A stretch of DNA of 64,000 nucleotides from Kalymmatonema hyalinum WJT4-NPBG1 (GTDB lineage: Bacteria; Cyanobacteriota; Cyanobacteriia; Cyanobacteriales; Nostocaceae): the NCBI GenBank assembly GCA_019359075.1, contig JAHHIB010000039.1, positions 1 to 64,000 on the forward strand, written 5' to 3'. The notes beneath the pieces were generated by a model. It worked only from the letters and a program-made list of their open reading frames with translations. It did not search any database and was not told the DNA's origin. Below, one piece after another: positions 18,958 through 28,097 of the stretch (its first letter is position 1; each line of letters opens with the position of its first letter). The translations under genes and the position numbers were made by a program.

Positions 18958-20997
18958 TTAATCACTCAACACTGGAGATTTCCACCAATCGTTTTGTTGT
19001 ACAAGTGTGTGGACTTGCCAGTTAGGGTCTAGTTGAGGGTAATCTAAGCGGTAATGCCCTCCCCGGCTTTCGGTTCTAAAGGCAGCACTTTTGAGAATTA
19101 AAAAGGCGACATCCAATAAATTACGGGTTTCTGCCCACAATCGCAATTGCCGTTCAACATCAGGTATGTCTAAACGAGCTGATTCTGTAGGATGTACAGA
19201 CAACAAGAATTGACTGATCGGCAAAGAAGTAAAATCTTGCTGCCAGGACTTAATGGTTGATATCGCTGCTTCTAAACCTGATTGCTCCCGGCAAATACCA
19301 GCACTTTGCCAAACCAGACGCGGTATGTTTTCTCGCAGTCGTTCTAAGTTTTCTTGCTGAGGTTCCCATTCACCTACATCGGCAGAAAATTCTCGCTTAG
19401 GAACTACTGGCACGTCTTCTGGCCTACTCACATCTAAAGGCTGCAAATGAGCCATCTGTGCGCCAAATACGATACATTCCAGCAGAGAATTGCTGGCGAG
19501 GCGATTTGCTCCATGCACACCAGTACTTGCGGTTTCTCCGACTGCGTATAAACCGGGAATGTTTGTCCGGTTCATGAAATCGGTAACAATGCCACCCATC
19601 CAGTAATGAGCAGCAGGGGCGACGGGAATGGGTTGTGTGAAGACATCCACACCCCAGTATTGACAAACTTTGATGATGTTGGGAAAACGGTGGCGAATTT
19701 TTTCAGCAGGGATGGGGCGCATATCTAACCACACATGAGCGGTTGCGGGGTCAGTTGAAGTGCGTTGTAAGTGACTAAAGATTGCCCGACTGACCACATC
19801 TCTGGGGGCAAGTTCGCCTGCTGGGTGATAGTCAAAGGTAAAACGCCACCCTTGATGATCGACAAGGTGTGCGCCCTCGCCACGTACAGCTTCACTAATG
19901 AGAAAGCGACCCGGTTTTGTCAAAGCAGTGGGGTGGAATTGCACAAATTCCAAATCTCGGAGAATCGCCCCAGCACGCCATGCGATCGCCACTCCATCAC
20001 CTGTACTAACACCGGGGTTTGTGCTTTGGGCAAACACCTGACCCCCACCACCTGTTGCCAGAACAACAGCATTTGCTCTGACGAGGCTAACTTGACCTTG
20101 ATAAAACAGGCTAATTCCTTGACAGGACTGTGTTTCTGGTTCTAGCCATAAACCCAACGCCAAAGCTTGTTGAATGACTTGAATATTTTGACGTCGCAAG
20201 ACTTGGGCGGTGAGAGTGGTGGTCACTTCTCTGCCTGTGGTGTCTGCAGCGTGAAGAACGCGGTTGCGGGAATGAGCAGCTTCTAAGGTTAAGGCTAACT
20301 GGGTGCCATGACGGTCAAAGGCTACTCCCAAGTTTACAAGCGATTGAATGCAGCTAGGAGCTTGTTTGGCAAGGAATTCGACAGCAGGGCGATCGCACAA
20401 GCCAACACCTGCCTCTATTGTGTCTTCAACATGTAAAGAAGGAGAATCTTCTTTTGCGATCGCTGCAGCAATGCCACCCTGCGCCCAATCACTAGCAGAA
20501 AGAGAAACTGTTTCTTTGGTAATCAAGCCGACTCGCAATTCGGCAGGTAGGCATAGTGCCGTATACAGTCCAGCAGCACCAGCACCGACAACGATGACAT
20601 CAAATTGGCTAGGAATATCTATCTGAAGCAAAGCAGGGGGTGGGGGGAGTGAGGGCGATGAGGAGCCAGCGCCGTGGGCGGGTTTCCCGACTTGAGGCGA
20701 CTGGCGTGGGGATGAGGAGCCAGCGCCGTGGGCGGGTTTCCCGACTTGAGGCGACTGGCGTGGAGATGAGGAGCCAGCGCCGTGGGCGGGTTTCCCGACT
20801 TGAGGCGACTGGCGTGGAGATGAGGAGCCAGCGCCGTGGGCGGGTTTCCCGACTTGAGGCGACTGGCGTGGAGTGAGGGGGATGAGGGAGTGAGGGGGAT
20901 GAGGGAGATGAGGAAATTTCTCCACCTCCCCGCATCCCCGCGTCTCCTTGTCCCCCTTGCCCCCCTTTTCCCTCTTGCTGAATAAACTAATTCCCAC
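18958..20997 (-). CDS. nadB: L-aspartate oxidase with repeat-encoded N-terminal extension
   Basis: This FAD enzyme oxidises L-aspartate to iminoaspartate, the first step of quinolinate and NAD synthesis. The conserved part starts near position 20631 with LLQIDIPSQFDVIVVGAGAAGLYTAL (FAD GxGxxG). It continues through ASDWAQGGIAAAI, DTTGREVTT, ATGGGGQVFAQSTNP, the substrate-loop HPTAL, and HGANRLASNSLLECIVFG. The open frame runs about 120 codons further upstream through four identical 18-residue units (PRQSPQVGKPAHGAG core) to a GTG at 20997 that lies inside a hairpin after psbU. Family proteins lack this extension. The true start may be TTG 20631 or the GTG at about 20911; the full frame is reported because nothing interrupts it. 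Confidence 0.9.
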   Translation of the reverse strand: MGISLFSKREKGGKGDKETRGCGEVEKFPHLPHPPHSLIPLTPRQSPQVGKPAHGAGSSSPRQSPQVGKPAHGAGSSSPRQSPQVGKPAHGAGSSSPRQSPQVGKPAHGAGSSSPSLPPPPALLQIDIPSQFDVIVVGAGAAGLYTALCLPAELRVGLITKETVSLSASDWAQGGIAAAIAKEDSPSLHVEDTIEAGVGLCDRPAVEFLAKQAPSCIQSLVNLGVAFDRHGTQLALTLEAAHSRNRVLHAADTTGREVTTTLTAQVLRRQNIQVIQQALALGLWLEPETQSCQGISLFYQGQVSLVRANAVVLATGGGGQVFAQSTNPGVSTGDGVAIAWRAGAILRDLEFVQFHPTALTKPGRFLISEAVRGEGAHLVDHQGWRFTFDYHPAGELAPRDVVSRAIFSHLQRTSTDPATAHVWLDMRPIPAEKIRHRFPNIIKVCQYWGVDVFTQPIPVAPAAHYWMGGIVTDFMNRTNIPGLYAVGETASTGVHGANRLASNSLLECIVFGAQMAHLQPLDVSRPEDVPVVPKREFSADVGEWEPQQENLERLRENIPRLVWQSAGICREQSGLEAAISTIKSWQQDFTSLPISQFLLSVHPTESARLDIPDVERQLRLWAETRNLLDVAFLILKSAAFRTESRGGHYRLDYPQLDPNWQVHTLVQQNDWWKSPVLSD
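20657..20872. repeat. Four tandem 54-bp repeats in frame with nadB
   Basis: Units begin at 20657, 20711, 20765 and 20819. Each contains GCCGTGGGCGGGTTTCCCGA and CTTGAGGCGACTGGCGTGG, and the units are identical apart from a G/A at the junction. The period is a multiple of three, so the upstream nadB frame stays open. Flanks are low-complexity GGGGGATGAGG-type DNA. There are no spacers between units, so this is not CRISPR. Confidence 0.9.
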
Positions 20998-21014
20998 TCC
21001 TTTCTAGGAGTGGG
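20993..21014 (-). terminator. Hairpin after psbU
   Basis: CCCACTCCT pairs perfectly with AGGAGTGGG over a 4-nt loop, 31 nt downstream of the psbU stop on the minus strand. No T-run follows. It probably marks the end of the psbU transcript and overlaps the most upstream possible nadB start codon. Confidence 0.5.
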
Positions 21015-21044
21015 TTCTGGCAGCTTAATGAGCTACAAGTGCAA

Positions 21045-21485
21045 TTATCTGTAAATACCGTTGTTAAAGCGGTCATCTCCTTCGGTGAAGACTGATTCCA
21101 CTTCTGACACAGTAAAGTGGTCTAAATTACCTTGCAGAACTTGTTTTTGACGTTCGCTCAATCCTTCAATATCCAACACATCCTCTACTTTTTGGTAAGG
21201 AGCATTCTTAATGAGTGTCCTTGCAAGAGTGGGATACAATCCTGGATACTTTTGAAAAGCTCGCACGTTGGTATTATTCAAATCAATTTTTTTACCATAG
21301 ACCTCTGCCAGTTTATCGTCTGCACGGTTGCGGAAGGTTTGAGTTCCCTCAACTGCCAGAACTGGAACTGAACGAAAAGCAATTGAGTTGAAGTCAGCTG
21401 CTTGAGCGATTTGAGGGGTTCCCAACCATCCCAAGCATCCTAACAACAAACTAAACACTGTTAATAAACGCACCAATCCTTTCAC
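21045..21485 (-). CDS. psbU: Photosystem II 12-kDa extrinsic protein PsbU
   Basis: PsbU is a lumenal extrinsic subunit that stabilises the oxygen-evolving complex of photosystem II. The 146-aa precursor has a signal peptide ([22 protein letters not shown]...IAQAA) and the mature helix-hairpin-helix domain. Characteristic blocks are [57 protein letters not shown] and the terminal [14 protein letters not shown] 21485 is chosen because it aligns with the short signal peptide of known PsbU and follows AGAGG by 10 nt; the frame itself is open to 21569. A hairpin and nadB lie downstream. Confidence 0.95.
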   Translation of the reverse strand: MKGLVRLLTVFSLLLGCLGWLGTPQIAQAADFNSIAFRSVPVLAVEGTQTFRNRADDKLAEVYGKKIDLNNTNVRAFQKYPGLYPTLARTLIKNAPYQKVEDVLDIEGLSERQKQVLQGNLDHFTVSEVESVFTEGDDRFNNGIYR

Positions 21486-21793
21486 GATTTTTCCACCTCT
21501 TTCCATCCACTCTAATTGAAATAAAACCCTTAAGCTAAAAGCAGTCAGCGCAAATAAAGTTCTGAGCAATGAGTGTTAAGTGCGGAGTAGACCGACTCAT
21601 TATTTCACTCTTTACTCGGTACTTTGTACTCACAACTGAGTAAAGCTGATAGGCGATCGCTTAATCAACACAGCAGTATCAGAAACTAATATACAGCTTA
21701 TTAATATCCACAATATTTACCGCTACTAGGTTTGACTGTAACTTTTGCCAAAAATTATTTGCAGTTGCCTGCATTGCCTACTCTCGCTTGGGT

Positions 21794-21861
21794 TTAAACA
21801 CAGTCAAAGTCAGGGCACAAGGCATTGCCTTGTACCCCTAACGCGATGTGCATACAATTGA
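21794..21861. repeat. Dispersed ~65-bp repeat, copy B (intergenic)
   Basis: This is the second copy of the element at 18736-18800: TTAAACACAGTCAAAGT at the left, an inner GGGCACAAGGC/GCCTTGTACCCC palindrome, and GTGCATACAATTGA at the right. It lies just downstream of the DUF3120 gene in the psbU-DUF3120 spacer. Confidence 0.65.
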
Positions 21862-21880
21862 CACAATGATGGTAAAATCT

Positions 21881-22621
21881 TCACGCTAGAACCGCAGCCA
21901 GCCAAAATAGACAGTCTACCAAAATAGTACTCAAAACTGCTCCACTAAAAGCGTACCAGTGCCGCTGCTTCTTGGATAAAGGCAAAATCCCGACCGTTAG
22001 TAGCACTAAGCCAAGAACTACCGCCCAACCTTGTCCCCAAGGCGTTTGTACTTGCACCACGGCACTTTGCAAAATTGGTGCCACATCAGCCGTTGATTCT
22101 ACCTGCATAATTTGCCGCCAATAGGGGATTAAATCTACCAGGTAGAAATACACATCAGTCAACACTGTACCGAGTAAAGAACCTAAATAAAACCAGTTAC
22201 CTATTTTGCCCCAGTTCCGACTCAGACACCACAACGCAAATGGCAAACCTATAGACTCCACAGGTAAATGCCATAACGGTTCCCAGCGCAACCAGCCCCA
22301 ATAAATTGAGCCTGCTAACCAACTCCAACTAAACCCTAAGAGCAAATCTCCCCACACATAAGTAGAGGGACGCGACATTAATTGAAAACTTAGCCATACC
22401 CAGCCTGCTGTTAGGGCTAAGCTGAACCACGGCAGCGATCGCACGAGTGGCGCTTCAATAAACACAGGCACAGACACCAAAAATACCGCCGCCGCAAATA
22501 CTAACCATGCTGGCTGAGAGGCGACTTTCCATAACAAAGGAATGTCAGCGCTTTTCGTCGGCTGAACTGGCTGGATCGTAGTAGTAGAAGCAGCGTAAGA
22601 GGACAAAGTATTGTTAACCAA
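21881..22621 (-). CDS. DUF3120 integral membrane protein
   Basis: The 246-aa protein has about six predicted membrane spans (for example PAWLVFAAAVFLVSVPVF, WFSLALTAGWVWLSF, AVVLGLVLLTVGILPLS, GAVLSTILVDCLFWLAAVLA) after a polar Ser/Thr/Gln-rich N terminus. It corresponds to the cyanobacterial/plastid DUF3120 family of unknown function. The start is uncertain: the frame opens with TTG 22621 and has no ATG until mid-protein. It is divergent from the first uppP gene, with 190 bp between that include a CCCCCTAGGGG palindrome at about 22679-22689. Confidence 0.85.
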   Translation of the reverse strand: MVNNTLSSYAASTTTIQPVQPTKSADIPLLWKVASQPAWLVFAAAVFLVSVPVFIEAPLVRSLPWFSLALTAGWVWLSFQLMSRPSTYVWGDLLLGFSWSWLAGSIYWGWLRWEPLWHLPVESIGLPFALWCLSRNWGKIGNWFYLGSLLGTVLTDVYFYLVDLIPYWRQIMQVESTADVAPILQSAVVQVQTPWGQGWAVVLGLVLLTVGILPLSKKQRHWYAFSGAVLSTILVDCLFWLAAVLA

Positions 22622-22813
22622 AGTTTTTAATATTTGTTACTTAACTTTATTTTATTTAAAATATCATAACATAATATCCCCCCTAGGGGCATATTGATTT
22701 TAGATTTTAGCTTAATTTCAGAGTGTGTTGTGTGCCACCCGGAAAGACTAAGGAAAACAGCGTAAATTTGGATAATCCAGTACAATTACGCAGGTATATT
22801 GGGAGTCCGAGTA

Positions 22814-23764
22814 ATGACGACAATATTAGAGGCGGGTAGTACACAGTGGTATGGGTTGCTTTATCCTGTGTGGGGACAACTGGCACAGGTGGCAGAAATT
22901 CAAAACGCCACAGCTGGTGGTGAAGCCAACCTCATGCAGCAACTCATTCAAGCATTTATCTTGGGGCTTATCCAAGGCATAACAGAATTTCTGCCTATCA
23001 GCAGTACTGCACATTTGGAGGTATTTACCAAAGCATTTGGTTGGGAACTCTTGGGGCAAAAGGCATTTGTGGCGACGATTCAATTTGGCAGTGTCATTGC
23101 CGTCTTAATGTATTTCCGCAAAGATATCAGTCAAATCTTGACTGGAAGCTGGAAAGCTTTTCAGCAAAAAGACTGGCAGCGAAATGAATGGCAATTGCTC
23201 GTTGGTATAGCAATAGGCACATTACCAATTTTGGTGGCAGGCTTTCTGCTGAAGGATGTGCTTAATGATGAAAACTCTTTGATCAACAGCATGAGTACCA
23301 TTGCCATCGATTCAATTGTTTTGGCAATTTTACTAGGAGCAGCAGAAAAATTTGGTAGTCGCGAGCGAGATTTTAGCGCACTAAAAATGCAAGATGGACT
23401 TTTGATAGGGTTGGGGCAAATGCTCTCGCTAGCACCTGGTGTATCCCGTTCTGGTTCCACTTTTACGACTGGTTTATTTTTAGGGCTCCAGAGACAAACA
23501 GCCGCAAGATTTTCCTTTTTGTTAGGGATTCCAGCCTTGGCTATTGCAACAATATATCAGTTTTTGAAAGAGGCGTTGGGCAAAATTGACTTGGTCGTGG
23601 TGAGTGTTGGGGTACTTTCTACGTTTGTATTTTCTTATATATCGATTGCTTGGTTACTGCGATATCTTCAAACCCGTAACAATTGGATATTTGTTTGGTA
23701 TCGTTTGGCTTTTGGGGCTACAATTCTGGTTGCAATCGCGACTGGGCTATTGAAAAATACTTAG
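22814..23764 (+). CDS. uppP: Undecaprenyl-diphosphatase, copy 1
   Basis: The 316-aa integral membrane enzyme recycles the peptidoglycan lipid carrier by dephosphorylating undecaprenyl pyrophosphate. After a non-conserved N-terminal stretch of about 45 residues, the UppP/BacA core shows the first catalytic block QGITEFLPISSTAHLE and the second PGVSRSGSTFTTGL, with some eight hydrophobic helices. The residue after the STAH motif is E and the following block is FTKAFGW, unlike the more usual VVP in copy 2. ATG 22814 is preferred over TTG 22799. A second uppP follows after 171 bp in the same direction. Confidence 0.93.
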   Translation: MTTILEAGSTQWYGLLYPVWGQLAQVAEIQNATAGGEANLMQQLIQAFILGLIQGITEFLPISSTAHLEVFTKAFGWELLGQKAFVATIQFGSVIAVLMYFRKDISQILTGSWKAFQQKDWQRNEWQLLVGIAIGTLPILVAGFLLKDVLNDENSLINSMSTIAIDSIVLAILLGAAEKFGSRERDFSALKMQDGLLIGLGQMLSLAPGVSRSGSTFTTGLFLGLQRQTAARFSFLLGIPALAIATIYQFLKEALGKIDLVVVSVGVLSTFVFSYISIAWLLRYLQTRNNWIFVWYRLAFGATILVAIATGLLKNT

Positions 23765-23935
23765 AAGCTATTATTATATTTTTTACAGTTACAACTTTAG
23801 ACTACTGGCTGTAGGTTCATGGCTCGATGCGTAAGTTTAACCACCTAGCACTCCTGAAAAAGCTATTTTGCCTCCGGGTTTGTGTGTGGGCTGTGTGTGT
23901 ATTTGGTTGTAGAGACAGTGAGCATAGGTAAAGGA

Positions 23936-24898
23936 ATGGCTTTATCAAAACGTCAATTATTTTTGGTTTTAAGTGCTGCATCCGCGATGATCTCGGTTGT
24001 AGCAGTACCGATAAAAGTTCTTGCCACCCAGCCCAACGTAGGGACAGATGGGGTGCAACAAATGAATATTTTCCAAGCTTTGGTTTTAGGTTTTGTGCAA
24101 GGAGCTACGGAATTTCTACCCATTAGTAGCACAGCACACTTAAAGGTTGTGCCCGTGCTGCTTGGATGGGGCGATCCGGGGGTAACTTTTACCGCTGTGA
24201 TTCAGCTTGGAAGTATTGCTGCTGTGGTGTGGTATTTCTGGAGCGATTTGACACAACTTGCCCAAGGCACAACAAAAGCGATCGCGCGTTCTGATTATCA
24301 AGACAACGACTTTCGTGTCACCTTGGGAATTCTCATCGGAACGTTGCCAATTGTCTTTTTTGGACTTCTAATAAAAAAATTCATTCCCGATTTTGATAAT
24401 TCGCCTTTGCGGAGTATGACAGCGATCGCAGGTGCCTCAATTTTTATGTCACTGTTATTGGGAGTTGCAGAAAAAGTGGGCACACGAAAGCGAGAGTTTA
24501 GCCAATTGAATATGTCAGATGGTATATTCATGGGGTTAGCTCAAGCTATGGCATTAATTCCTGGCGTTTCTCGCTCCGGTTCTACCTTAACAGCAGGATT
24601 ATTTATTGGTTTAGAAAGGGCAACAGCAGCTAGATTTTCCTTTTTGCTAGGTATCCCTGCCATTACCTTAGCTGGGTTAGTTGAGTTAAAAGATGTTTTG
24701 GGACAAGGGTTAGAGAATGCAGCGATAGTTTCTTTGGTAGTTGGCGTCGTTTCATCTGCGATATTTTCTTACATGGCGATCGCTGGTTTGTTGCGCTTTT
24801 TGAAAAACCGAAGCACTTGGGTATTTATCTGGTATCGATTGGTGTTTGGCGTACTTATCCTGGGGGCGGTTGGAGCAGGATTGTTGAAGAATATTTGA
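23936..24898 (+). CDS. uppP: Undecaprenyl-diphosphatase, copy 2
   Basis: The 320-aa paralogue of the preceding gene has an N-terminal signal or first-helix segment (LFLVLSAASAMISVVAVPIKVLA). The UppP core follows with QGATEFLPISSTAHLKVVPVLLGWGDPG and PGVSRSGSTLTAGLF. ATG 23936 is chosen because AAGGA precedes it and the upstream frame from 23882 is not conserved. The two proteins are related along their whole length, so this is a tandem duplication that has diverged. Whether both act on undecaprenyl pyrophosphate or one on another polyprenyl or lipid phosphate cannot be told from sequence. Confidence 0.93.
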   Translation: MALSKRQLFLVLSAASAMISVVAVPIKVLATQPNVGTDGVQQMNIFQALVLGFVQGATEFLPISSTAHLKVVPVLLGWGDPGVTFTAVIQLGSIAAVVWYFWSDLTQLAQGTTKAIARSDYQDNDFRVTLGILIGTLPIVFFGLLIKKFIPDFDNSPLRSMTAIAGASIFMSLLLGVAEKVGTRKREFSQLNMSDGIFMGLAQAMALIPGVSRSGSTLTAGLFIGLERATAARFSFLLGIPAITLAGLVELKDVLGQGLENAAIVSLVVGVVSSAIFSYMAIAGLLRFLKNRSTWVFIWYRLVFGVLILGAVGAGLLKNI

Positions 24899-24936
24899 TG
24901 AGATTTCTTACAAAAATCTGGTTTTTGGCTCTTTAA

Positions 24937-25008
24937 AACCGCAGATGGACGCCCAAGTAGATGGACGCAGATAATTTATCTGTGTCCATCTGTGTCCATC
25001 TGTGGTTC
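24937..25008. repeat. Dispersed palindromic repeat (AACCGCAGATGG...CCATCTGTGGTT family), copy A
   Basis: The ends are near-inverted (AACCGCAGATGGACGC and CCATCTGTGGTT), with an inner TGTGTCCATC tandem pair. A related copy lies at 52369-52459 between dndE and the methyltransferase-like gene. It sits between convergent genes. Confidence 0.6.
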
Positions 25009-25061
25009 TTATCTCCTGATGTATTGCACTCAATTGAGTCCGCTATATTAACTGTTTACTT

Positions 25062-25952
25062 CTAGCCTGATAGGGCTACTTTTAATTGCTGACAAGCTTT
25101 TTCAATCGCATCTACACTACCAGGATTGACAAGCCCGTAATAGTCGAATTCGTAGACTCGATTATTTTTCGTAGCTTTGAGTTGATTCCAAAAAGACTCT
25201 GACTTGAAAGATTTCAAAAGCCCAGGTTGGGGACTCACAACAATTAATACATCTGGATTTGCTTCCAGAACTTTTTCAGCAGAAAGCGTCACATAACCAG
25301 GTACTGACATTTTATTTTGTAAATCAGCTGTCAGATTTTTTGCTTGAAATTTCTCTAGCAAATTTCCCGCCCAACTTTTTTTGCTTGGTGACAAAATTGG
25401 TTGACGGCTAACCAGCACCAGTGTATAAGGATTCTGACTTGGCTTATCTGGCACAAAACTTTGATAGCGGTTTAATAATGGAGTTGAGTCTGCATCAACA
25501 ATTTTTGCCAGGGTTTTGGTTAAATCTTGTAATCCTTCCCAACTGTCAACTTTAGTGAGTAAAGTTGTTATACCTAACTCTTTAAGTTTGTCGGTAGTCA
25601 GATTAGAAAAACCTTCAGCGCCAATCACTAAATCCGGTTTCAGTGCTACGATTTTCTCTAAATTTGGTGTTGCTTGCCCCTCACTCACACGGGGAATATC
25701 TTTAAATCGTGAGTCATTTTTGAATAAACTGCTACCAGATATACCCACTAGTTTGGCGCTATCGAGTTGATAAATAATATCAGCGGAAAGAGATGTGAGG
25801 CTGACAACTCTTTTGACTGATTGAGATTGCTGCGATGTAGAGATAGTACTTGCATCTGTATTTTTTGCTTGTTCAGTTGTTGTATTTGTGCAAGCAAAAA
25901 TGCCCAAACTCAACCATAGTATTAACCCAAATAGTATGAAACGACGTTGCAT
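25062..25952 (-). CDS. ABC transporter periplasmic binding protein (BtuF/FecB type)
   Basis: The 296-aa lipoprotein is the solute-binding component of a cobalamin or ferric-chelate importer. The signal peptide is MQRRFILFGLILWLSLGIFAC, with the lipobox ending in the lipidated cysteine. The domain has the two-lobe type III binding fold: VKRVVSLTSLSADIIYQLDSAKLVGISGSS, then LEKIVALKPDLVIGAEGFS and LEANPDVLIVVSPQPG. ATG 25952 is chosen over earlier in-frame ATGs because GGAG lies 5 nt upstream and the lipoprotein signal then starts correctly. It is directly downstream of the ATPase gene. The ligand is not determinable; no B12 riboswitch was seen. Confidence 0.9.
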   Translation of the reverse strand: MQRRFILFGLILWLSLGIFACTNTTTEQAKNTDASTISTSQQSQSVKRVVSLTSLSADIIYQLDSAKLVGISGSSLFKNDSRFKDIPRVSEGQATPNLEKIVALKPDLVIGAEGFSNLTTDKLKELGITTLLTKVDSWEGLQDLTKTLAKIVDADSTPLLNRYQSFVPDKPSQNPYTLVLVSRQPILSPSKKSWAGNLLEKFQAKNLTADLQNKMSVPGYVTLSAEKVLEANPDVLIVVSPQPGLLKSFKSESFWNQLKATKNNRVYEFDYYGLVNPGSVDAIEKACQQLKVALSG

Positions 25953-25968
25953 AATTACTCCATATTTT

Positions 25969-26778
25969 TTATTCATTGCTAGATGCAGCTTGGTACTCAT
26001 CACCAATAGCAGCCAAGGAGCAAATTTGCAAACCAACAGGCGTTTCCAACACAGCAACTTCTACGCCCAATACATCAGCCAAATTAAGAGGCGTCAAAAC
26101 TATCCTTGGTTCTCCCACTGCCCAGATTTTACCTTGGTATAACAGTGCAATGCGAGAGCTATATCTTGCTGCCAAATTTACATCATGCAAAACTGTGATA
26201 ATTGACAAGCTTTGTTCTTGGTTAAGCTGTTTGAGTAGTTCTAGTAACTGCAACTGGTAGCGGATATCTAAATAAGTCGTCGGTTCATCCAACAGCAGAA
26301 CTTGCGGATCTTGCGCTAACGCCAACGCCAAAAAAGCTCTTTGTCGCTCACCACCGGATAATTGTTCTACAGGGCGATCGCACAAAGATTGCATCCGCGT
26401 TAATTGTAAGGCTCTCTCTACTTTATCTCTATCCTCCGCGTCTAATTCCCATTGCCACCAAGGTTGATGGGGTGTACGTCCTAAAGACACCAACTGTCGC
26501 ACCGTCAACCCCGCAGGTATCGTTTGCTGTTGCGGCAATAATGCCAGTTTTTGGGCGACAACAGCAGCATTTTGGGTGTGAATGGCTTTACCATCGAGTA
26601 GCACTGCGCCTGTTTGCGGTTTCAGCAGGCGACTCATGAGTTTTAGGAGGGTGGATTTTCCTGAACCGTTTGCACCTACTAGACTTAGCCATTCTCCCGC
26701 TTGCAGTGCAAGGGTGATTTCTTGGACAACGGGTTTACCTGCGTATCCACCGGTGAGATTGTGTGTTTCTAGTGGCAT
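25969..26778 (-). CDS. ABC transporter ATPase (FecE/BtuD type)
   Basis: This 269-aa ATPase belongs to an iron-chelate/cobalamin importer. The motifs are intact: Walker A GANGSGKST (about residues 35-43), Q-loop PQQQ, signature LSGGERQRAF, Walker B VLLLDEPTT with the D-loop YLDI, and switch histidine VLHDVNLA. The TTRMQ...DRPVEQ spacing and PHQPWWQW are typical of the FecE/HmuV/BtuD branch. The stop is 16 bp from the binding-protein start, so the two are cotranscribed. The matching permease is not adjacent but lies 4.6 kb upstream on the same strand, at 31398-32396. Confidence 0.92.
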   Translation of the reverse strand: MPLETHNLTGGYAGKPVVQEITLALQAGEWLSLVGANGSGKSTLLKLMSRLLKPQTGAVLLDGKAIHTQNAAVVAQKLALLPQQQTIPAGLTVRQLVSLGRTPHQPWWQWELDAEDRDKVERALQLTRMQSLCDRPVEQLSGGERQRAFLALALAQDPQVLLLDEPTTYLDIRYQLQLLELLKQLNQEQSLSIITVLHDVNLAARYSSRIALLYQGKIWAVGEPRIVLTPLNLADVLGVEVAVLETPVGLQICSLAAIGDEYQAASSNE

Positions 26779-26899
26779 TGAAGAAAGTTAAAGATAAAAG
26801 GAGTCAAAATACACAATTGCTGGAAAAAGGGTTAAGAATGGAGTTCTAAAATTGTACTGCATACATCCAAACTAGAACCGCACTTGCGTAGAAGAACCC

Positions 26900-27991
26900 A
26901 TGAAACTAAATGGTCAACAATACAAACAATTCAGAGATGCTCTACTTGATGCATTTCCAGAGCAGCAAAGACTTGCTGAATTAGTAAAATTCCAGTTTGA
27001 AAAAAACCTGAATGCAATAGCAATGGGCAATGACTTACAAGCAATTGTTTTTAGATTAATTCAAGCTTCAGAAGCTGAGGGATGGGTTGATAAACTGATT
27101 GCAGGTGCTCGTGAATTAAATCCTGGAAACCCAGCATTATTTGTCTTTGCTCAAGAGTTTAATCTTGCGACTCCTATGCCACCACAGCTATCAGCAAGAG
27201 GCGCATTAGAGAAAATTATTAAGAAAACGAATAGTTTTCTAGACGTGAATACATGGCGAGAAAAGTTAGGCACAATTGAAGCGCAAGTATGCCGCATAGA
27301 AATTACCAAGAACAATAATACTAAAGAATTTGGAACAGGTTTTCTGATCGCACCAAATGTCGTTATTACCAATTATCATGTCATCGAATCTGTGGATTTA
27401 GGACAAGCAAATGCCAGCAATGTTATTCTGCGTTTTGACTATAAACAACTAGTGGATGGGAAGATTATCAATAAAGGTACAGAGTATCGCTTAGTAGAGT
27501 CCGACTGGCTGATTGATAAAAGTCCTTACGCCAAAAATACTTTGCCAACACCTGACGGACTAGATTATGCCTTGCTCCGAGTTGATGGAGTTCCTGGAGA
27601 AGAAGCGATAGGGAAAAACTCTGATCCAAATGCTCCACAGCGAAGATGGATTTCATTACCTACCCAACCTTATGAATTTTTGCCTGAGACTCCATTATTA
27701 ATAGTGCAACATCCAAAAGCCGAGCCATTAAAATTGGCGTTTGACACAGATGCTATTATTGGCATCAATGAAAATGGCACAACTGTTAAATATAAAACCA
27801 ATACTCAGCCTGGTTCCTCTGGTTCTCCATGTTTTGACATCAACTGGAATTTAGTAGCGTTGCATCATAGCGGTGATCCTGACTGGAGAAATCCAACTTA
27901 CAACGCGGGAACTCCCTTCAGTGCTATTTGTTCACGTTTAGAGAAGCAAGGTTTATTGGCTGATTTACGAAGTGGTCAACCACTATGGTGA
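26900..27991 (+). CDS. EAD1-like domain fused to trypsin-like serine protease
   Basis: The 363-aa protein has two parts. Residues 1 to about 90 are a small helical domain of the effector-associated domain 1 (EAD1) type: FRDALLDAFPEQQRLAELVKFQF, DLQAIVFRLIQASEAEGW and LIAGARELNPGNPALFVFAQEF. Residues from about 120 on are a trypsin-like protease with catalytic His (TNYHVIES, near residue 159), Asp (DGLDYALLRVD, near 220) and Ser (QPGSSGSPCFD, near 306), plus VQHPKAEPLKLA. EAD domains act as adaptors in predicted NTP-dependent conflict and cell-death systems of multicellular bacteria, delivering effectors to a partner. It has no signal peptide, so it is probably cytosolic. Confidence 0.88.
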   Translation: MKLNGQQYKQFRDALLDAFPEQQRLAELVKFQFEKNLNAIAMGNDLQAIVFRLIQASEAEGWVDKLIAGARELNPGNPALFVFAQEFNLATPMPPQLSARGALEKIIKKTNSFLDVNTWREKLGTIEAQVCRIEITKNNNTKEFGTGFLIAPNVVITNYHVIESVDLGQANASNVILRFDYKQLVDGKIINKGTEYRLVESDWLIDKSPYAKNTLPTPDGLDYALLRVDGVPGEEAIGKNSDPNAPQRRWISLPTQPYEFLPETPLLIVQHPKAEPLKLAFDTDAIIGINENGTTVKYKTNTQPGSSGSPCFDINWNLVALHHSGDPDWRNPTYNAGTPFSAICSRLEKQGLLADLRSGQPLW

Positions 27992-28097
27992 ATATTTCTT
28001 TATGTTCACTGATTTGGAACTTATGCGAAAACTGTCATGCTGAACGGAGCGATAGCGCAGTGAAGCATCTCAAATCTATGCCTAAAACCCTAGATTG

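Noticed and set aside
20657-20872. CRISPR-like repeat array
   Set aside because: The four 54-bp units abut each other with no spacers, so it is a plain tandem repeat.
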